This document shows, piece after piece, positions 33,595 to 43,287 of a stretch of 64,000 nucleotides of DNA. Every line of letters begins with the position of its first letter. Position 1 is the first letter of the stretch. A program made the translations under genes and the position numbers. The DNA is from Flavobacterium limi. GTDB taxonomy: Bacteria; Bacteroidota; Bacteroidia; Flavobacteriales; Flavobacteriaceae. Location: NCBI RefSeq assembly GCF_010645075.1, contig NZ_JAADZV010000005.1:248001-312000 (forward strand). Reading direction: 5' to 3'. The notes beneath the pieces are model-generated. The model searched no databases and was not told where the DNA came from. It worked only from the letters and a program-made list of their open reading frames with translations.

Positions 33595-33911
33595 TTTAAT
33601 TATTCTTTATATTATTATGTGCTTAGCGTTTCAATTAAGCTTGGTATTTGCAACGATTTTAATAGCGTTTCATGAAAAAACAGAAAAGTTTTTTTTTTCA
33701 AATATAGAACTGCCGGATTTTTAGAACATCATTATTTGTAATGATTTTTAAAATCAAATGTTACCTTAAATTGCGCCGAATTATATAAGCCAGAAAGCGA
33801 ATTATATAATTTTTTCTGGATATTATTTTTGATTTTTGAAGAGAAATAACTTAAACAAACTATTTTATTACAATAAATAATATATTTTTAAATTTTTAAA
33901 TCCCAAATACA
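33595..33911. promoter_or_regulatory. Divergent intergenic region with phased direct repeats upstream of the sugar dehydrogenase
   Basis: This 317-bp gap separates the Imm11-like gene from the PQQ dehydrogenase gene. CGAATTATATAA occurs twice, at 33777-33788 and 33798-33809, exactly 21 bp (two helical turns) apart. A TAnnTTTG match, TATTTTTG, follows at 33824-33831. Further upstream ATCATTA-TTTG-TAATGAT (33728-33745) is a perfect 7-bp inverted repeat. The spacing suggests activator sites next to the promoter. No gene is present. Confidence 0.45.
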
Positions 33912-35138
33912 ATGAAAAGCACAAATTACATTCTAATTCTTTCGACTGCATTATTATTTCTATTTAGTTGTTCGAATGATAAAGATCCTAATAACGATCC
34001 GGGAACGCCAACAGATCCTGTAGAAAATAATCCGCCCAATACAAAATATACAGCTGCATTTGAAGGCCAGACCCGTATAGGTGGTCTACAGACTAATACT
34101 GAATATGAAGCAAAGATTATTACTTCGGGCCTGACAAGTCCATGGGGTGTAAAAATGCTTCCTGATGGAAAGCTTTTAGTTACACAAAAGGGAGGAAATC
34201 TGCGCATTGTTAAAGCAACGGGAGAGGTTAGTGCTGCTATTACTGGTATTCCTGCTGTGAATGCTTCTGGTCAGGGAGGACTTTTAGGTTTGTGTATTGA
34301 CCCTGATTTTACCACAAATCGAATGATTTATTGGGTATTTTCAGAAGCAGTAGCCGGTGGAAATATTACTGCTGTTGCAAAAGGAAAATTATCAAATGAT
34401 GAAAAAACAATAGAAAATGCAGTGGTAATTTATCGTACTACTCCGGCTAATCCTAGTGATGATCATTATGGAGGCCGTATCCTTTTCGACAAAACAGGAA
34501 ATCTTATAATTAGTACAGGTGAACGATCTGTTCTTGCAACCAGACCATTAGCGCAATCTTTGACGGCAAGTCTGGGAAAAGTAGTCAGAATTACAAAAGA
34601 TGGACAGCCTGCCTCTGGTAACCCTGTTTTGGGTCAGACTGGAGCCCTGGCTGAATTATATACGTATGGACATAGAAATCCACAAGGTCTGGCACTTCAT
34701 CCGGTTTCGGGTGAGATCTGGCTTAGTGAGCACGGACCACGCGGAGGAGATGAGATTAACAGATTAGAGGCAGGCAGTAATTACGGATGGCCGGTTATCA
34801 CCTATGGAATTGAATATGGGGGAGCAAAAATAGGTGCCGGAATTCAGCAACAGGAAGGTATGAAGCAACCAGTCTATTATTGGGATCCTGTTGTATCGCC
34901 AAGTGGTATGACCTTTTATACCGGAAGTCGCGTTCCTGAATGGGAAAATAACTTATTTATAGGTGCATTGAGTGGGAAACACGTAGTACGTCTTGCGATT
35001 GAAAACAACCGTGTTATTGGTGAAGAAAGACTTCTTGCTGGCGAGGGTCAGCGATTTAGAGATATTACTCAGGGACATGACGGAGCTTTGTATGCTGTAA
35101 CCGATGGGGGAAGACTCTATAAAATTGATAAGAAATAG
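33912..35138 (+). CDS. PQQ-dependent sugar dehydrogenase (soluble GDH/YliI-like) lipoprotein
   Basis: A 408-residue exported six-bladed propeller of the GSDH family, which oxidises aldose sugars using PQQ and Ca2+. A lipoprotein signal (LSTALLFLFSCSND) and a Pro/Asp/Asn-rich linker precede the domain. Conserved stretches are GLTSPWGVKMLPDGKLLVTQKGG, GQGGLLGLCIDPDF, HYGGRILFDKTGNLIISTGE, YGHRNPQGLALHP, WLSEHGPRGGDEINRLEAGSNYGWP and VVSPSGMTFYTG. Electrons would pass to the respiratory chain. No PQQ biosynthesis genes are visible in the window. The gene is single, with a terminator right after it. Confidence 0.9.
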   Translation: MKSTNYILILSTALLFLFSCSNDKDPNNDPGTPTDPVENNPPNTKYTAAFEGQTRIGGLQTNTEYEAKIITSGLTSPWGVKMLPDGKLLVTQKGGNLRIVKATGEVSAAITGIPAVNASGQGGLLGLCIDPDFTTNRMIYWVFSEAVAGGNITAVAKGKLSNDEKTIENAVVIYRTTPANPSDDHYGGRILFDKTGNLIISTGERSVLATRPLAQSLTASLGKVVRITKDGQPASGNPVLGQTGALAELYTYGHRNPQGLALHPVSGEIWLSEHGPRGGDEINRLEAGSNYGWPVITYGIEYGGAKIGAGIQQQEGMKQPVYYWDPVVSPSGMTFYTGSRVPEWENNLFIGALSGKHVVRLAIENNRVIGEERLLAGEGQRFRDITQGHDGALYAVTDGGRLYKIDKK

Positions 35139-35171
35139 TAAAATTTCGAATGACGCTTACCAGAAATATTG

Positions 35172-35206
35172 ATAGCCGGAATAAAAATATTCCGGCTATT
35201 TTTTTA
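35172..35206 (+). terminator. Terminator after the PQQ sugar dehydrogenase gene
   Basis: ATAGCCGGAATA (35172-35183) pairs perfectly with TATTCCGGCTAT (35188-35199) around AAAA and is followed by a T run. Confidence 0.88.
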
Positions 35207-35310
35207 AATCTTGTTAAGAAAAAAATAACAGAACAGAAGACAATTCTAATGTTATTTTAATGTTGGCCATAAAATTTCGTCCTAACTTGCGCCCGTTTAA
35301 GAACAGGAAT

Positions 35311-35715
35311 ATGTTGAGCAGTATTAAAAATAGTATCTTATGTAAATGCCTTCAGGCATTGCTAATCGGGTACTTTCTGATTAGCAGTATTAATGTATCA
35401 AATAGTTTTGGGCGTATTATAGCTGATAATGCCGAAACAAATACAATGACAGGAATTACCTGTAACTTTCTAAAAAAAATATTCAGTTGTGACGGAATTC
35501 CGGAAGAGCTGGACGACTACGAAACAAAAGAAACGAAAACCACTAAGCTTGCAAAAGGAGTTCCTTCTTTAGACTATTTGGTGCCTTTACACACTTCAAT
35601 GCCTGTTTTGTACTTTCAAATTAGTGCAAAAAGAAAAAGCTATATAGATAATCAAATATTCTCATTTGGTTTTCATGGTAAAATTCATTTACCGCCTCCC
35701 GAATTTATAGCATAA
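35311..35715 (+). CDS. Small exported protein of unknown function, upstream of an ABC-HlyD-TolC set
   Basis: About 134 residues, not recognised as a named family. A hydrophobic N-terminal stretch (LQALLIGYFLISSINVSNSFG) looks like a signal peptide or membrane anchor. The remainder has a two-Cys segment (CNFLKKIFSC), an acidic/Thr-rich middle (DDYETKETKTTKL) and a proline-rich end (HLPPPEFIA). An ATG at 35260 would add 17 residues before the signal; 35311 fits better. The ABC gene begins 104 bp downstream on the same strand, with no terminator between. It could be a cargo, a partner or an unrelated envelope protein of the export system. Confidence 0.65.
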   Translation: MLSSIKNSILCKCLQALLIGYFLISSINVSNSFGRIIADNAETNTMTGITCNFLKKIFSCDGIPEELDDYETKETKTTKLAKGVPSLDYLVPLHTSMPVLYFQISAKRKSYIDNQIFSFGFHGKIHLPPPEFIA

Positions 35716-35819
35716 ATACTTGTTTTTTAAAGAGGTTTAGAATAAATTCTAATACCTTAATGCGGTTTTTGCCGTATATTAGTATCTATCTGTTAATTTT
35801 GTATTTATAATATAAATTC

Positions 35820-37475
35820 ATGACACCATTAAAACGTTTTTACAATTTACTTCATCTTGACAAACGCGATGTATATCAAATCATTTTTTATGCTGCTTTT
35901 GCCGGATTGGTAAATCTTTCACTGCCTTTAGGTATTCAGGCAATTATTAATTTTATTCAGAGCGGACAGCTAAGTGTTTCCTGGATTGTACTTGTCATTT
36001 TGGTTACAATTGGAGTAGGTTTCGGTGGAATCCTGACTATTTTACAGCTTAGAATAGTAGAAAATCTGCAGCAACGAATCTTTGTGCGTTCCTCATTTGA
36101 ATTTGCTTACAGAATGCCGTTAATCAAATTCAAGGAAATGTACTCTGAATATGCCCCGGAAAAAGCGAACCGTTTTTTTGATACTCTGACAGTACAGAAA
36201 GGGACGGCAAAACTTTTACTGGATTTTTGTACCGCTTTTTTACAGGTGGGTCTTGGGATTATATTATTGGTTTTATATCATTCTTTCTTTACCGTAATTG
36301 GTCTTTTGTTTATCGTAATTTTATATGTAATTTTTAAGTTTTCATATAAAGATGGACTGGAAACAAGTCTTAACGAATCCAAATTTAAGTATAAAGTAGC
36401 GGCCTGGCTTCAGGAAATTGCCCGTAATCGCGACAGTTTTCGTAAAAAAGGAGGTTTCGAATATGCATTGGAAAGAAATGATGGGTATGTAAGTAAATAC
36501 GTAAATTATCGTGAAAAGCATTTTCAGGTAATGAAAAAGCAATACATTCAGCTTACTATTTTTAAAGTTATTGTTACAGCTGCCTTATTGTCTATTGGTG
36601 GTTTCCTGGTAATTCACCATCAAATGAACATTGGGCAGTTTGTAGCAGCTGAAATTGTAATTGTATTGCTAATTAATTCGGTTGAAAAAATCATTTTCGG
36701 ACTGGAGTCTTTCTATGATGTACTGACTTCTTTGGAGAAAATCGGACAAGTAACGGATATGGAAATTTCATGTATCCCGGAAACATCTGCTATAACTGAA
36801 ACCGGAATTAATATAGAAACAGAAAGTGTAGGATACAATTATCCGGATCACAATAAAAAATCGCTTAAAAATATCAATCTGAAAATAAATCAGGGTGAAA
36901 AGATAATTTTAAGAGGAACAAATGGTGCAGGAAAAAGTACTTTATTGCGTTTATTGTCAGGGTTGCTTGAACCCGAAAGTGGAGCGATGTATGTAACCGA
37001 TAATTATATGAACCGTCTTAGCGAAGATACCTACAGAGCGCAGGCCGGAACATTTTTGCAGGGAGATACACTTTTTGCCGGGACCATTAGAGAAAATATC
37101 CTTTTCGGAAATGATACACTCAATAATGATGATCTCAAATGGGCTCTTGATAATGTTGGTCTGACGCCTGATATTAAAACATTTCCGAATGGTCTGGAAC
37201 ATCAGGTACATCCTGGAGGGAATGAGCTTTCTGCTTCAGATATCCAGAAGATTCTTCTGGCACGAAGTATTGTTCACAAACCTAATATATTATTTCTGGA
37301 AGATCCTGTTGATAAAATGGACGAACTGACTTCAGGTAAAATTATTGATTTTTTACTTTCTGAAGAAAATGACTGGACGGTAATTGTAACTTCTAAAAAT
37401 GATATCTGGAAGAACAAATGTGACCGTATGATAACGATCGATGACGGAAAAATTATTAATGACATAAAGCTTTAA
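35820..37475 (+). CDS. ABC transporter (membrane domain plus ATP-binding domain) with a degenerate catalytic site
   Basis: A 551-residue half-transporter of the type I secretion/exporter kind: six membrane helices in residues 1-310, then a nucleotide-binding domain (about 335-551). It lacks a C39 peptidase domain. Walker A is intact (GTNGAGKST, 366-374) and the Q-loop is present (FLQGDTLFAGT). The signature is LSASDIQ instead of LSGGQ, Walker B ends in LFLEDP with the Asp-Glu order swapped (494-495), and the H-loop His is replaced (IVTSKND, Ser525). ATP may bind, but hydrolysis should be weak. hlyD follows after 2 bp and tolC overlaps hlyD, so the three form one export operon. Confidence 0.9.
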   Translation: MTPLKRFYNLLHLDKRDVYQIIFYAAFAGLVNLSLPLGIQAIINFIQSGQLSVSWIVLVILVTIGVGFGGILTILQLRIVENLQQRIFVRSSFEFAYRMPLIKFKEMYSEYAPEKANRFFDTLTVQKGTAKLLLDFCTAFLQVGLGIILLVLYHSFFTVIGLLFIVILYVIFKFSYKDGLETSLNESKFKYKVAAWLQEIARNRDSFRKKGGFEYALERNDGYVSKYVNYREKHFQVMKKQYIQLTIFKVIVTAALLSIGGFLVIHHQMNIGQFVAAEIVIVLLINSVEKIIFGLESFYDVLTSLEKIGQVTDMEISCIPETSAITETGINIETESVGYNYPDHNKKSLKNINLKINQGEKIILRGTNGAGKSTLLRLLSGLLEPESGAMYVTDNYMNRLSEDTYRAQAGTFLQGDTLFAGTIRENILFGNDTLNNDDLKWALDNVGLTPDIKTFPNGLEHQVHPGGNELSASDIQKILLARSIVHKPNILFLEDPVDKMDELTSGKIIDFLLSEENDWTVIVTSKNDIWKNKCDRMITIDDGKIINDIKL

Positions 37476-37477
37476 TC

Positions 37478-38833
37478 ATGCTCAATATATCTAAAGATAA
37501 TAATGTACTGATAACTCCGGGCAAATACAAATCTATTACCAGTGTTGCCCGCAGACCACATTATAAAATATTAAACAGGGTAATCATCGGATTTTTGATC
37601 TTTTGCGTAGCCTGTCTTTTTCTTCCGTGGACACAAAATATCTCCGGAAGCGGTTCAGTTACGACCTTAAAACCGGATCAGAGACCACAAACAGTACATA
37701 ATGCCATTGCCGGAAGAATCGAAAAATGGTACGTTCAGGAAGGTGATTATGTAAAAAAAGGAGATACGATTGTTTTTATTTCGGAGGTAAAAGAAGACTA
37801 TCTGGATCCAAATCTTGTTGGAAACACAAAACAACAGGTGGATGCCAAAAAAATGGCGGTTGAATCATACGGAGATAAAGTAAATTCACTTGAAGTTCAG
37901 GCGCAATCGCTTAATACCGAAAGAGAATTAAAATTGCAGCAGGCCCAGAATAAAATCAGGCAGGCCCAATTGAAAATCAAGAGCGACAGTATGGATCTTG
38001 AAGCGATAAAAACGCAGTTAAGAATCGCCAAAACCCAATTTGACCGTTCGACAGCACTTAATAAAGAAGGTTTGAAGCCACTTACAGATGTCGAACAAAA
38101 AAGACTGAAACTTCAGGAATCTGAAGCTTATATAGTGACACAGCAAAACAAGCTTTTGAGCAGTAAAAATGAGTTGATAAATGCCAAAGTAGAAATTAAT
38201 CGAATTACAGCTGAATACACCGAAAAAATCTCGAAATCAAAAAGTGATAAATTCACAGCTTTAAGTACACAATATGATACAGAAGCTCAGGTGAATAAAT
38301 TGCAGAATCAATATGTTAATTACAGTCTTAGAAACGGGTTGTATTACATTACAGCGCCTCAAAGCGGCTATGTAAACCGTGCCTTACTGGCAGGTTTGGG
38401 AGAAACAATCAAAGAAGGAACACCAATTGTCAGCATTATGCCGTCAAGTTATGATATTGCGGTAGAAACTTATGTAGATCCTATCGATCTTCCATTGGTC
38501 CATCGTGGCGCAAAAGTTCGTGTTTGGTTTGACGGATGGCCGAGAATCGTGTTTTCAGGATGGCCGGGATTGTCGTACGGAACTTATGGCGGAAGAATTG
38601 TGGCAATCGAAAATTTTATCAGTTCCAATGGAAAATACAGAGTACTTGTTTCACCTGATGGCCCGGATAATAAATGGCCAAAAGAACTGAGCATTGGAGC
38701 GGGAGCACAGAGTATTGCTCTGCTTGAAACAGTGTCAGTATGGTATGAAATATGGCGAAACCTGAATGGTTTCCCCCCAAATTATTATAAAGCAGAGGAA
38801 AAAGAAGCGAAGGATGGTAAAGACAAAAAATAA
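37478..38833 (+). CDS. HlyD family membrane fusion protein
   Basis: A 451-residue periplasmic adaptor. One N-terminal helix (about 35-55, IGFLIFCVACLFLPW) anchors it in the inner membrane. A biotinyl-lipoyl half (GRIEKWYVQEGDYVKKGDTIVFI) precedes a long coiled-coil hairpin (about 120-290), and the second lipoyl half (YYITAPQSGYVNRALLAGLGETIKEGTPI) and a beta-barrel segment follow. It links the ABC protein upstream with the TolC protein downstream. The 2-bp spacing and the 20-bp overlap with tolC indicate translational coupling. Confidence 0.93.
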   Translation: MLNISKDNNVLITPGKYKSITSVARRPHYKILNRVIIGFLIFCVACLFLPWTQNISGSGSVTTLKPDQRPQTVHNAIAGRIEKWYVQEGDYVKKGDTIVFISEVKEDYLDPNLVGNTKQQVDAKKMAVESYGDKVNSLEVQAQSLNTERELKLQQAQNKIRQAQLKIKSDSMDLEAIKTQLRIAKTQFDRSTALNKEGLKPLTDVEQKRLKLQESEAYIVTQQNKLLSSKNELINAKVEINRITAEYTEKISKSKSDKFTALSTQYDTEAQVNKLQNQYVNYSLRNGLYYITAPQSGYVNRALLAGLGETIKEGTPIVSIMPSSYDIAVETYVDPIDLPLVHRGAKVRVWFDGWPRIVFSGWPGLSYGTYGGRIVAIENFISSNGKYRVLVSPDGPDNKWPKELSIGAGAQSIALLETVSVWYEIWRNLNGFPPNYYKAEEKEAKDGKDKK

Positions 38834-40232
38834 ATTGAAATATGCTGTAATGCTCGTTTCTTTCTTATTTTTATTCGGCTTATCTAATTTGTACAGTCAG
38901 GATTTTAATAAAGAAGAATTAAGTTACAGTGAGTTTTTAGGATATGTAAAAAAGTATCACCCGCTGGTAAAACAGGCCAATCTTGAGATTAGTACTGCTC
39001 AGGCTGCACTCATGGTTGCCCGTGGAGGTTTTGATCCTAAAATTGAAGTTGATTACAATAAAAAAGAATTTAAAGGCACCGAATATTATTCACTTTTAAA
39101 CAGCAGTTTTAAAATCCCAACCTGGTACGGAATCGAAATCAAAGCAGGTTTTGACCAGACAGACGGCCAATATTATAATCCGCAAAATCGTACTCCTGAT
39201 GCAGGTCTGACTTCTTTGGGAATCAATGTTGCCTTAGGTCAGGGAATGTTTATCAACCAGCGAATGGCCGATGTAAGGGAAGGGAAACTGCAGGTGAAAC
39301 TGAGTGATGCACAGCGAAAACTAAGGGCTATTGAGGTTTTGTACAAAGCCAGCGAGGCCTATTTTGAATGGAGAAAGAGTTATAACGAAGCTGAATTGTA
39401 TAAAAGATATCTTGGCTTTGCAAGTACTCGTTTTCAGGGAGTAAAAAAACTGATTGAATTGGGCGATGCTCCTTCGATTGACAGTGTAGAAGCCGGAATT
39501 ACTGTTCGAAACCGTGAATTAAATGTAGAAAACGGAAATTTGAAATTAGCAAAAGCGAAATTATATCTGTCGAATTATTTATGGATCGAAAATGTTCCTG
39601 TAGAACTCGATGATACCGTTAGACCGGAAGAAAATTTAATTAAAACCCTGGAAGAAACACTCAGGACAGACGCCATGATGGTGGATGTCGAAGGATTGGA
39701 TTCTCATCCGAAAATTCAGGCTCTGGAAACCAAAATGTCAATACTGGAAGTTGGAAGGCAATTAAAAGCGAATTCGTTGCTTCCAAAGTTGAATGTGGGA
39801 TACAATTATATTTCTGAACCTTCTTATTTTGATTCTTTTAATACCGATGACTATAAATTTAACGTCGATTTTAGTATTCCAATATTTCTAAGAAAAGAAC
39901 GCGGAAGCTTAAAACTGGCGAAGCTTAAAATTCAGGATTTAAAGTATGACATTGACCAGCAGCGTCTGGAACTTAAAAATAAAATCAAGGCACAGCAGAC
40001 TGAAATTGCTTCTTTAAAAAGGCAGAAAGGCGTAATTGATAATCTGGTAAAAGATTACAACACCATGCTGAATTCGGAAGAAAAGCTGTTTTCTTTTGGC
40101 GAAAGCTCCATATTCCTGATCAATTCAAGGGAAAATAATCTGGTGAGTGCCAAACTTTCGCAAATTAGCATCGAAAATCAGTTCTATATTGCAAATGCCG
40201 AATTGTTTAAAATATTAGCAAATCCTGATTGA
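38814..40232 (+). CDS. TolC family outer-membrane efflux protein
   Basis: A 472-residue outer-membrane channel with signal peptide MLVSFLFLFGLSNLYSQ. Long helical stretches with the repeated TolC pattern are present (YHPLVKQANLEISTAQAALMVARGGFDPKIEVDY in the first repeat; LPKLNVGYNYISEP and IPIFLRKERGSLKLAKLKI in the second). It completes the tripartite exporter. An ATG at 38766 lies well inside hlyD; ATG at 38814 overlaps hlyD by 20 bp and starts the signal peptide, so it is preferred. A terminator follows. Confidence 0.93.
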   Translation: MVKTKNKLKYAVMLVSFLFLFGLSNLYSQDFNKEELSYSEFLGYVKKYHPLVKQANLEISTAQAALMVARGGFDPKIEVDYNKKEFKGTEYYSLLNSSFKIPTWYGIEIKAGFDQTDGQYYNPQNRTPDAGLTSLGINVALGQGMFINQRMADVREGKLQVKLSDAQRKLRAIEVLYKASEAYFEWRKSYNEAELYKRYLGFASTRFQGVKKLIELGDAPSIDSVEAGITVRNRELNVENGNLKLAKAKLYLSNYLWIENVPVELDDTVRPEENLIKTLEETLRTDAMMVDVEGLDSHPKIQALETKMSILEVGRQLKANSLLPKLNVGYNYISEPSYFDSFNTDDYKFNVDFSIPIFLRKERGSLKLAKLKIQDLKYDIDQQRLELKNKIKAQQTEIASLKRQKGVIDNLVKDYNTMLNSEEKLFSFGESSIFLINSRENNLVSAKLSQISIENQFYIANAELFKILANPD

Positions 40233-40252
40233 TATTTTTTTTCTTTTTCAAG

Positions 40253-40287
40253 CCACTTATTTATTCAGGTAAAATAAGTGGTTTTTT
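40253..40287 (+). terminator. Terminator of the ABC-HlyD-TolC operon
   Basis: CCACTTATTT (40253-40262) pairs with AAATAAGTGG (40272-40281) around a 9-nt loop, followed by a run of T. It lies 20 bases after the tolC stop. Confidence 0.85.
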
Positions 40288-40299
40288 ATTTATTGGATA

Positions 40300-40749
<450 letters not shown>

Positions 40750-40765
40750 CTAAATATAAAATGAA

Positions 40766-43048
40766 TTACTTTTTATCTTCAGATATTATAAGTGTTGACC
40801 GTATGTTTGGAAGCCATGGGCTTTTTGTATCGACCAGATATTTCCAGCTGTCAATCGATATCAGCATCAGGTTTTGTTCTTCCAGAAAATCCTTTTCTAC
40901 AACTCTTTCTGTTTTTAATGAAAGCTGATTTGGTGCTGCCTGTTCCATAAGCCTGATTTTTTCTTTGGTGTCCAAATCGGTCATAATTTTTCCTTCAACA
41001 TCCAAAATTGTAATTCGGGCATTTATATTCTGAATAAACTTCTGGACATAATTCTGAATCAAATTCCAGTCTTTTGTATCAAAAAGCGGAATGAAAACAG
41101 TAGAAATATCAGTCAAATCCTTGTCAATCAATATTCCGACAGGAACCTGGGATCTGGATATAATTTGTTTTGTTCCGTCATCAAAAGGAGCAGATTCTAA
41201 GATGTTTTCCTTACCGGTAACCGTATTGATTAATTTTTCCGGATTAATGATACGCGTGGTAAATCCGAGTACTTTTCCGAGTAAACTACCTTCATAAATA
41301 GAATGTCCAAGTCCTATTAATAATAAATCGTGCTTGCTTTTATTGGCAACATTTACAATTTCACTATCGATATCTGCGGATGCCTTAAACATAGTAGTGA
41401 TATTTCTGTTTAAAGCGACAGATTCTTCAATAACATCTTTAAAACGGTCTGCCTCATAAGTGTCTGTATTGTAATGGTGTAATTCTTCAGTTGGAAGAAA
41501 ATGCATTGCGGTTATTTCAGAACTTTCAGGCCTTTTATTGGTAAGCCCGTCAGCAACTTTTAATAATGCCCTTCCGGATTCAGGTCTGTCAAAGGATAAC
41601 AGGATTCGGTATTTGTTTTTTAGAATATTATTTTCTTCGGTTTCTTCTTTATTAGATTTAAAAATCCAGTTAATGAAATCCAATGTTGGTCCGGTCATAA
41701 ATGTTGTGGCAAGTGCCATGATTACAAACATAGAGAACAATTGAGGACTTAAAACGCCTAAATCGTAGCCAATATTAAGCGCCACTAATTCTGTTAACCC
41801 TCTGGTGTTCATTAATGCGCCTATCGATAAACTGTCTTTCCAGTTTTGTCCAACGAATTTAGCAGCCAGTGCACTGCTCACAAATTTACCAATTACAGCT
41901 ACGGCAAAAATTAATCCGGCGATTTTCCATAAATAAGGTTCGTTCAATAATCCAATTTGTGTTCTTAATCCTGTAAATACAAAGAATAATGGCAATAAGA
42001 GAACTAAAGCAACGTCTTCGACTTTTTCGATAAAAAGATTTCTGAATCGGATATTTTCAGGCATAATTGCACCGGCGATAAAAGCACCAAACAAAGCGTG
42101 GATTCCGATAATCTCTGTTAAGTAGGATGAAACTACAAGCGTTAGGAAAAAGATAGCTACAATAGGCTTGCTTAGTTTTTCGCTCGTTGCATACAAGTCT
42201 CCAATTCTTTTAAGAAAAGGACGAACCACTTTTATCATCAGGAATACATAACCTAGCGCTAAAAAAACGGTGTAAATGGCACTTCCAAAAGAACCGGCTT
42301 TTACAATAGCGATAACAACAGCCAGAATACACCAGGCCGTAATGTCATCTGCAGCAGCACAGGTTATTACAATAGTACCCAGCCTGGTTTTATGAATACC
42401 GCGTTCCTGTACGATTCTGGCCAGCACAGGAAAAGCTGTAATGCTCATTGCGATTCCGGCAAACAAACCAAAAGATGTAAATTGGACATCTGCAGGAGCA
42501 AATTCGTCATATATAAAATAAGCTAGCCCCATTCCTAAAACAAACGGAATTATAATACTGGCATGACTAATTACAACTGCATCATGGGCTTTGTTTCTCA
42601 GAATTTTCATGTCAATTTCCATTCCTACGATATACATGAACAGAATCAAACCAATCTGGCTTAAAAACTGAAGATTTCCAAGTGACTCTGTTGGGAATAA
42701 TACAGATGAAAATTCCGGTAGATACATTCCAATCAGGGATGGTCCCATTACAATTCCGGCAATCATTTCTCCAATAACGGCAGGCTGTTTTATCTTGATA
42801 CAAATCCAGCCAAAAATTCGGGCAACTAAGATTATCGTAACGATTTGCGCCAATAAAAGTGCTAAGGGATGATGTAAGTTTTTGATAAGGGAGTCAAGAA
42901 ATTCGTTCCACTGGCTTTTGTCTGATGTTGGAATTTTAAGGTTTCTTCCGGTTTCTAGTTTTACTCCCATTAAGATAATCCAGTACATTAAAACGGAGAA
43001 CCCTCCAATTATACCAACGTAAAAAATACTGTTTCTAAATTTTTTCAT
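40766..43048 (-). CDS. CPA2-type cation:proton antiporter with a C-terminal regulatory domain
   Basis: A 760-residue membrane protein. One N-terminal helix (YVGIIGGFSVLMYWIIL) precedes the Na+/H+ exchanger domain (about 55-445) with some twelve helices. The domain includes KQPAVIGEMIAGIVMGPSL, CAAADDITAWCILAVVIA (the ion-binding Asp pair) and GALMNTRGLTELVALNIGYDLG. The last 300 residues are soluble and resemble tandem UspA-like regions rather than a TrkA-N domain. The protein exchanges K+ or Na+ for protons at the inner membrane. ATG at 43093 adds 15 residues; 43048 fits the family better. It is transcribed alone. Confidence 0.9.
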   Translation of the reverse strand: MKKFRNSIFYVGIIGGFSVLMYWIILMGVKLETGRNLKIPTSDKSQWNEFLDSLIKNLHHPLALLLAQIVTIILVARIFGWICIKIKQPAVIGEMIAGIVMGPSLIGMYLPEFSSVLFPTESLGNLQFLSQIGLILFMYIVGMEIDMKILRNKAHDAVVISHASIIIPFVLGMGLAYFIYDEFAPADVQFTSFGLFAGIAMSITAFPVLARIVQERGIHKTRLGTIVITCAAADDITAWCILAVVIAIVKAGSFGSAIYTVFLALGYVFLMIKVVRPFLKRIGDLYATSEKLSKPIVAIFFLTLVVSSYLTEIIGIHALFGAFIAGAIMPENIRFRNLFIEKVEDVALVLLLPLFFVFTGLRTQIGLLNEPYLWKIAGLIFAVAVIGKFVSSALAAKFVGQNWKDSLSIGALMNTRGLTELVALNIGYDLGVLSPQLFSMFVIMALATTFMTGPTLDFINWIFKSNKEETEENNILKNKYRILLSFDRPESGRALLKVADGLTNKRPESSEITAMHFLPTEELHHYNTDTYEADRFKDVIEESVALNRNITTMFKASADIDSEIVNVANKSKHDLLLIGLGHSIYEGSLLGKVLGFTTRIINPEKLINTVTGKENILESAPFDDGTKQIISRSQVPVGILIDKDLTDISTVFIPLFDTKDWNLIQNYVQKFIQNINARITILDVEGKIMTDLDTKEKIRLMEQAAPNQLSLKTERVVEKDFLEEQNLMLISIDSWKYLVDTKSPWLPNIRSTLIISEDKK

Positions 43049-43287
43049 ATGTTTTTTAAATTTAATATTCTCATTAAAACAGATCTTTTTCAAAATAAAA
43101 AATCATAAAAAAAGACTCTGTTTAGAGATATAAGTCAATAAAATCAGCGCAATTTTAAAACAAAATGAATTCATGCCCAATAGGGGTACTTCAAATTTGT
43201 AATGACATAGAAAAACTTTGTAATGAAACTTGTAAAAGATGCTGGTTGTAGTCAAATTCACGTCCGTTGGATGGTATCAATCTCAGT

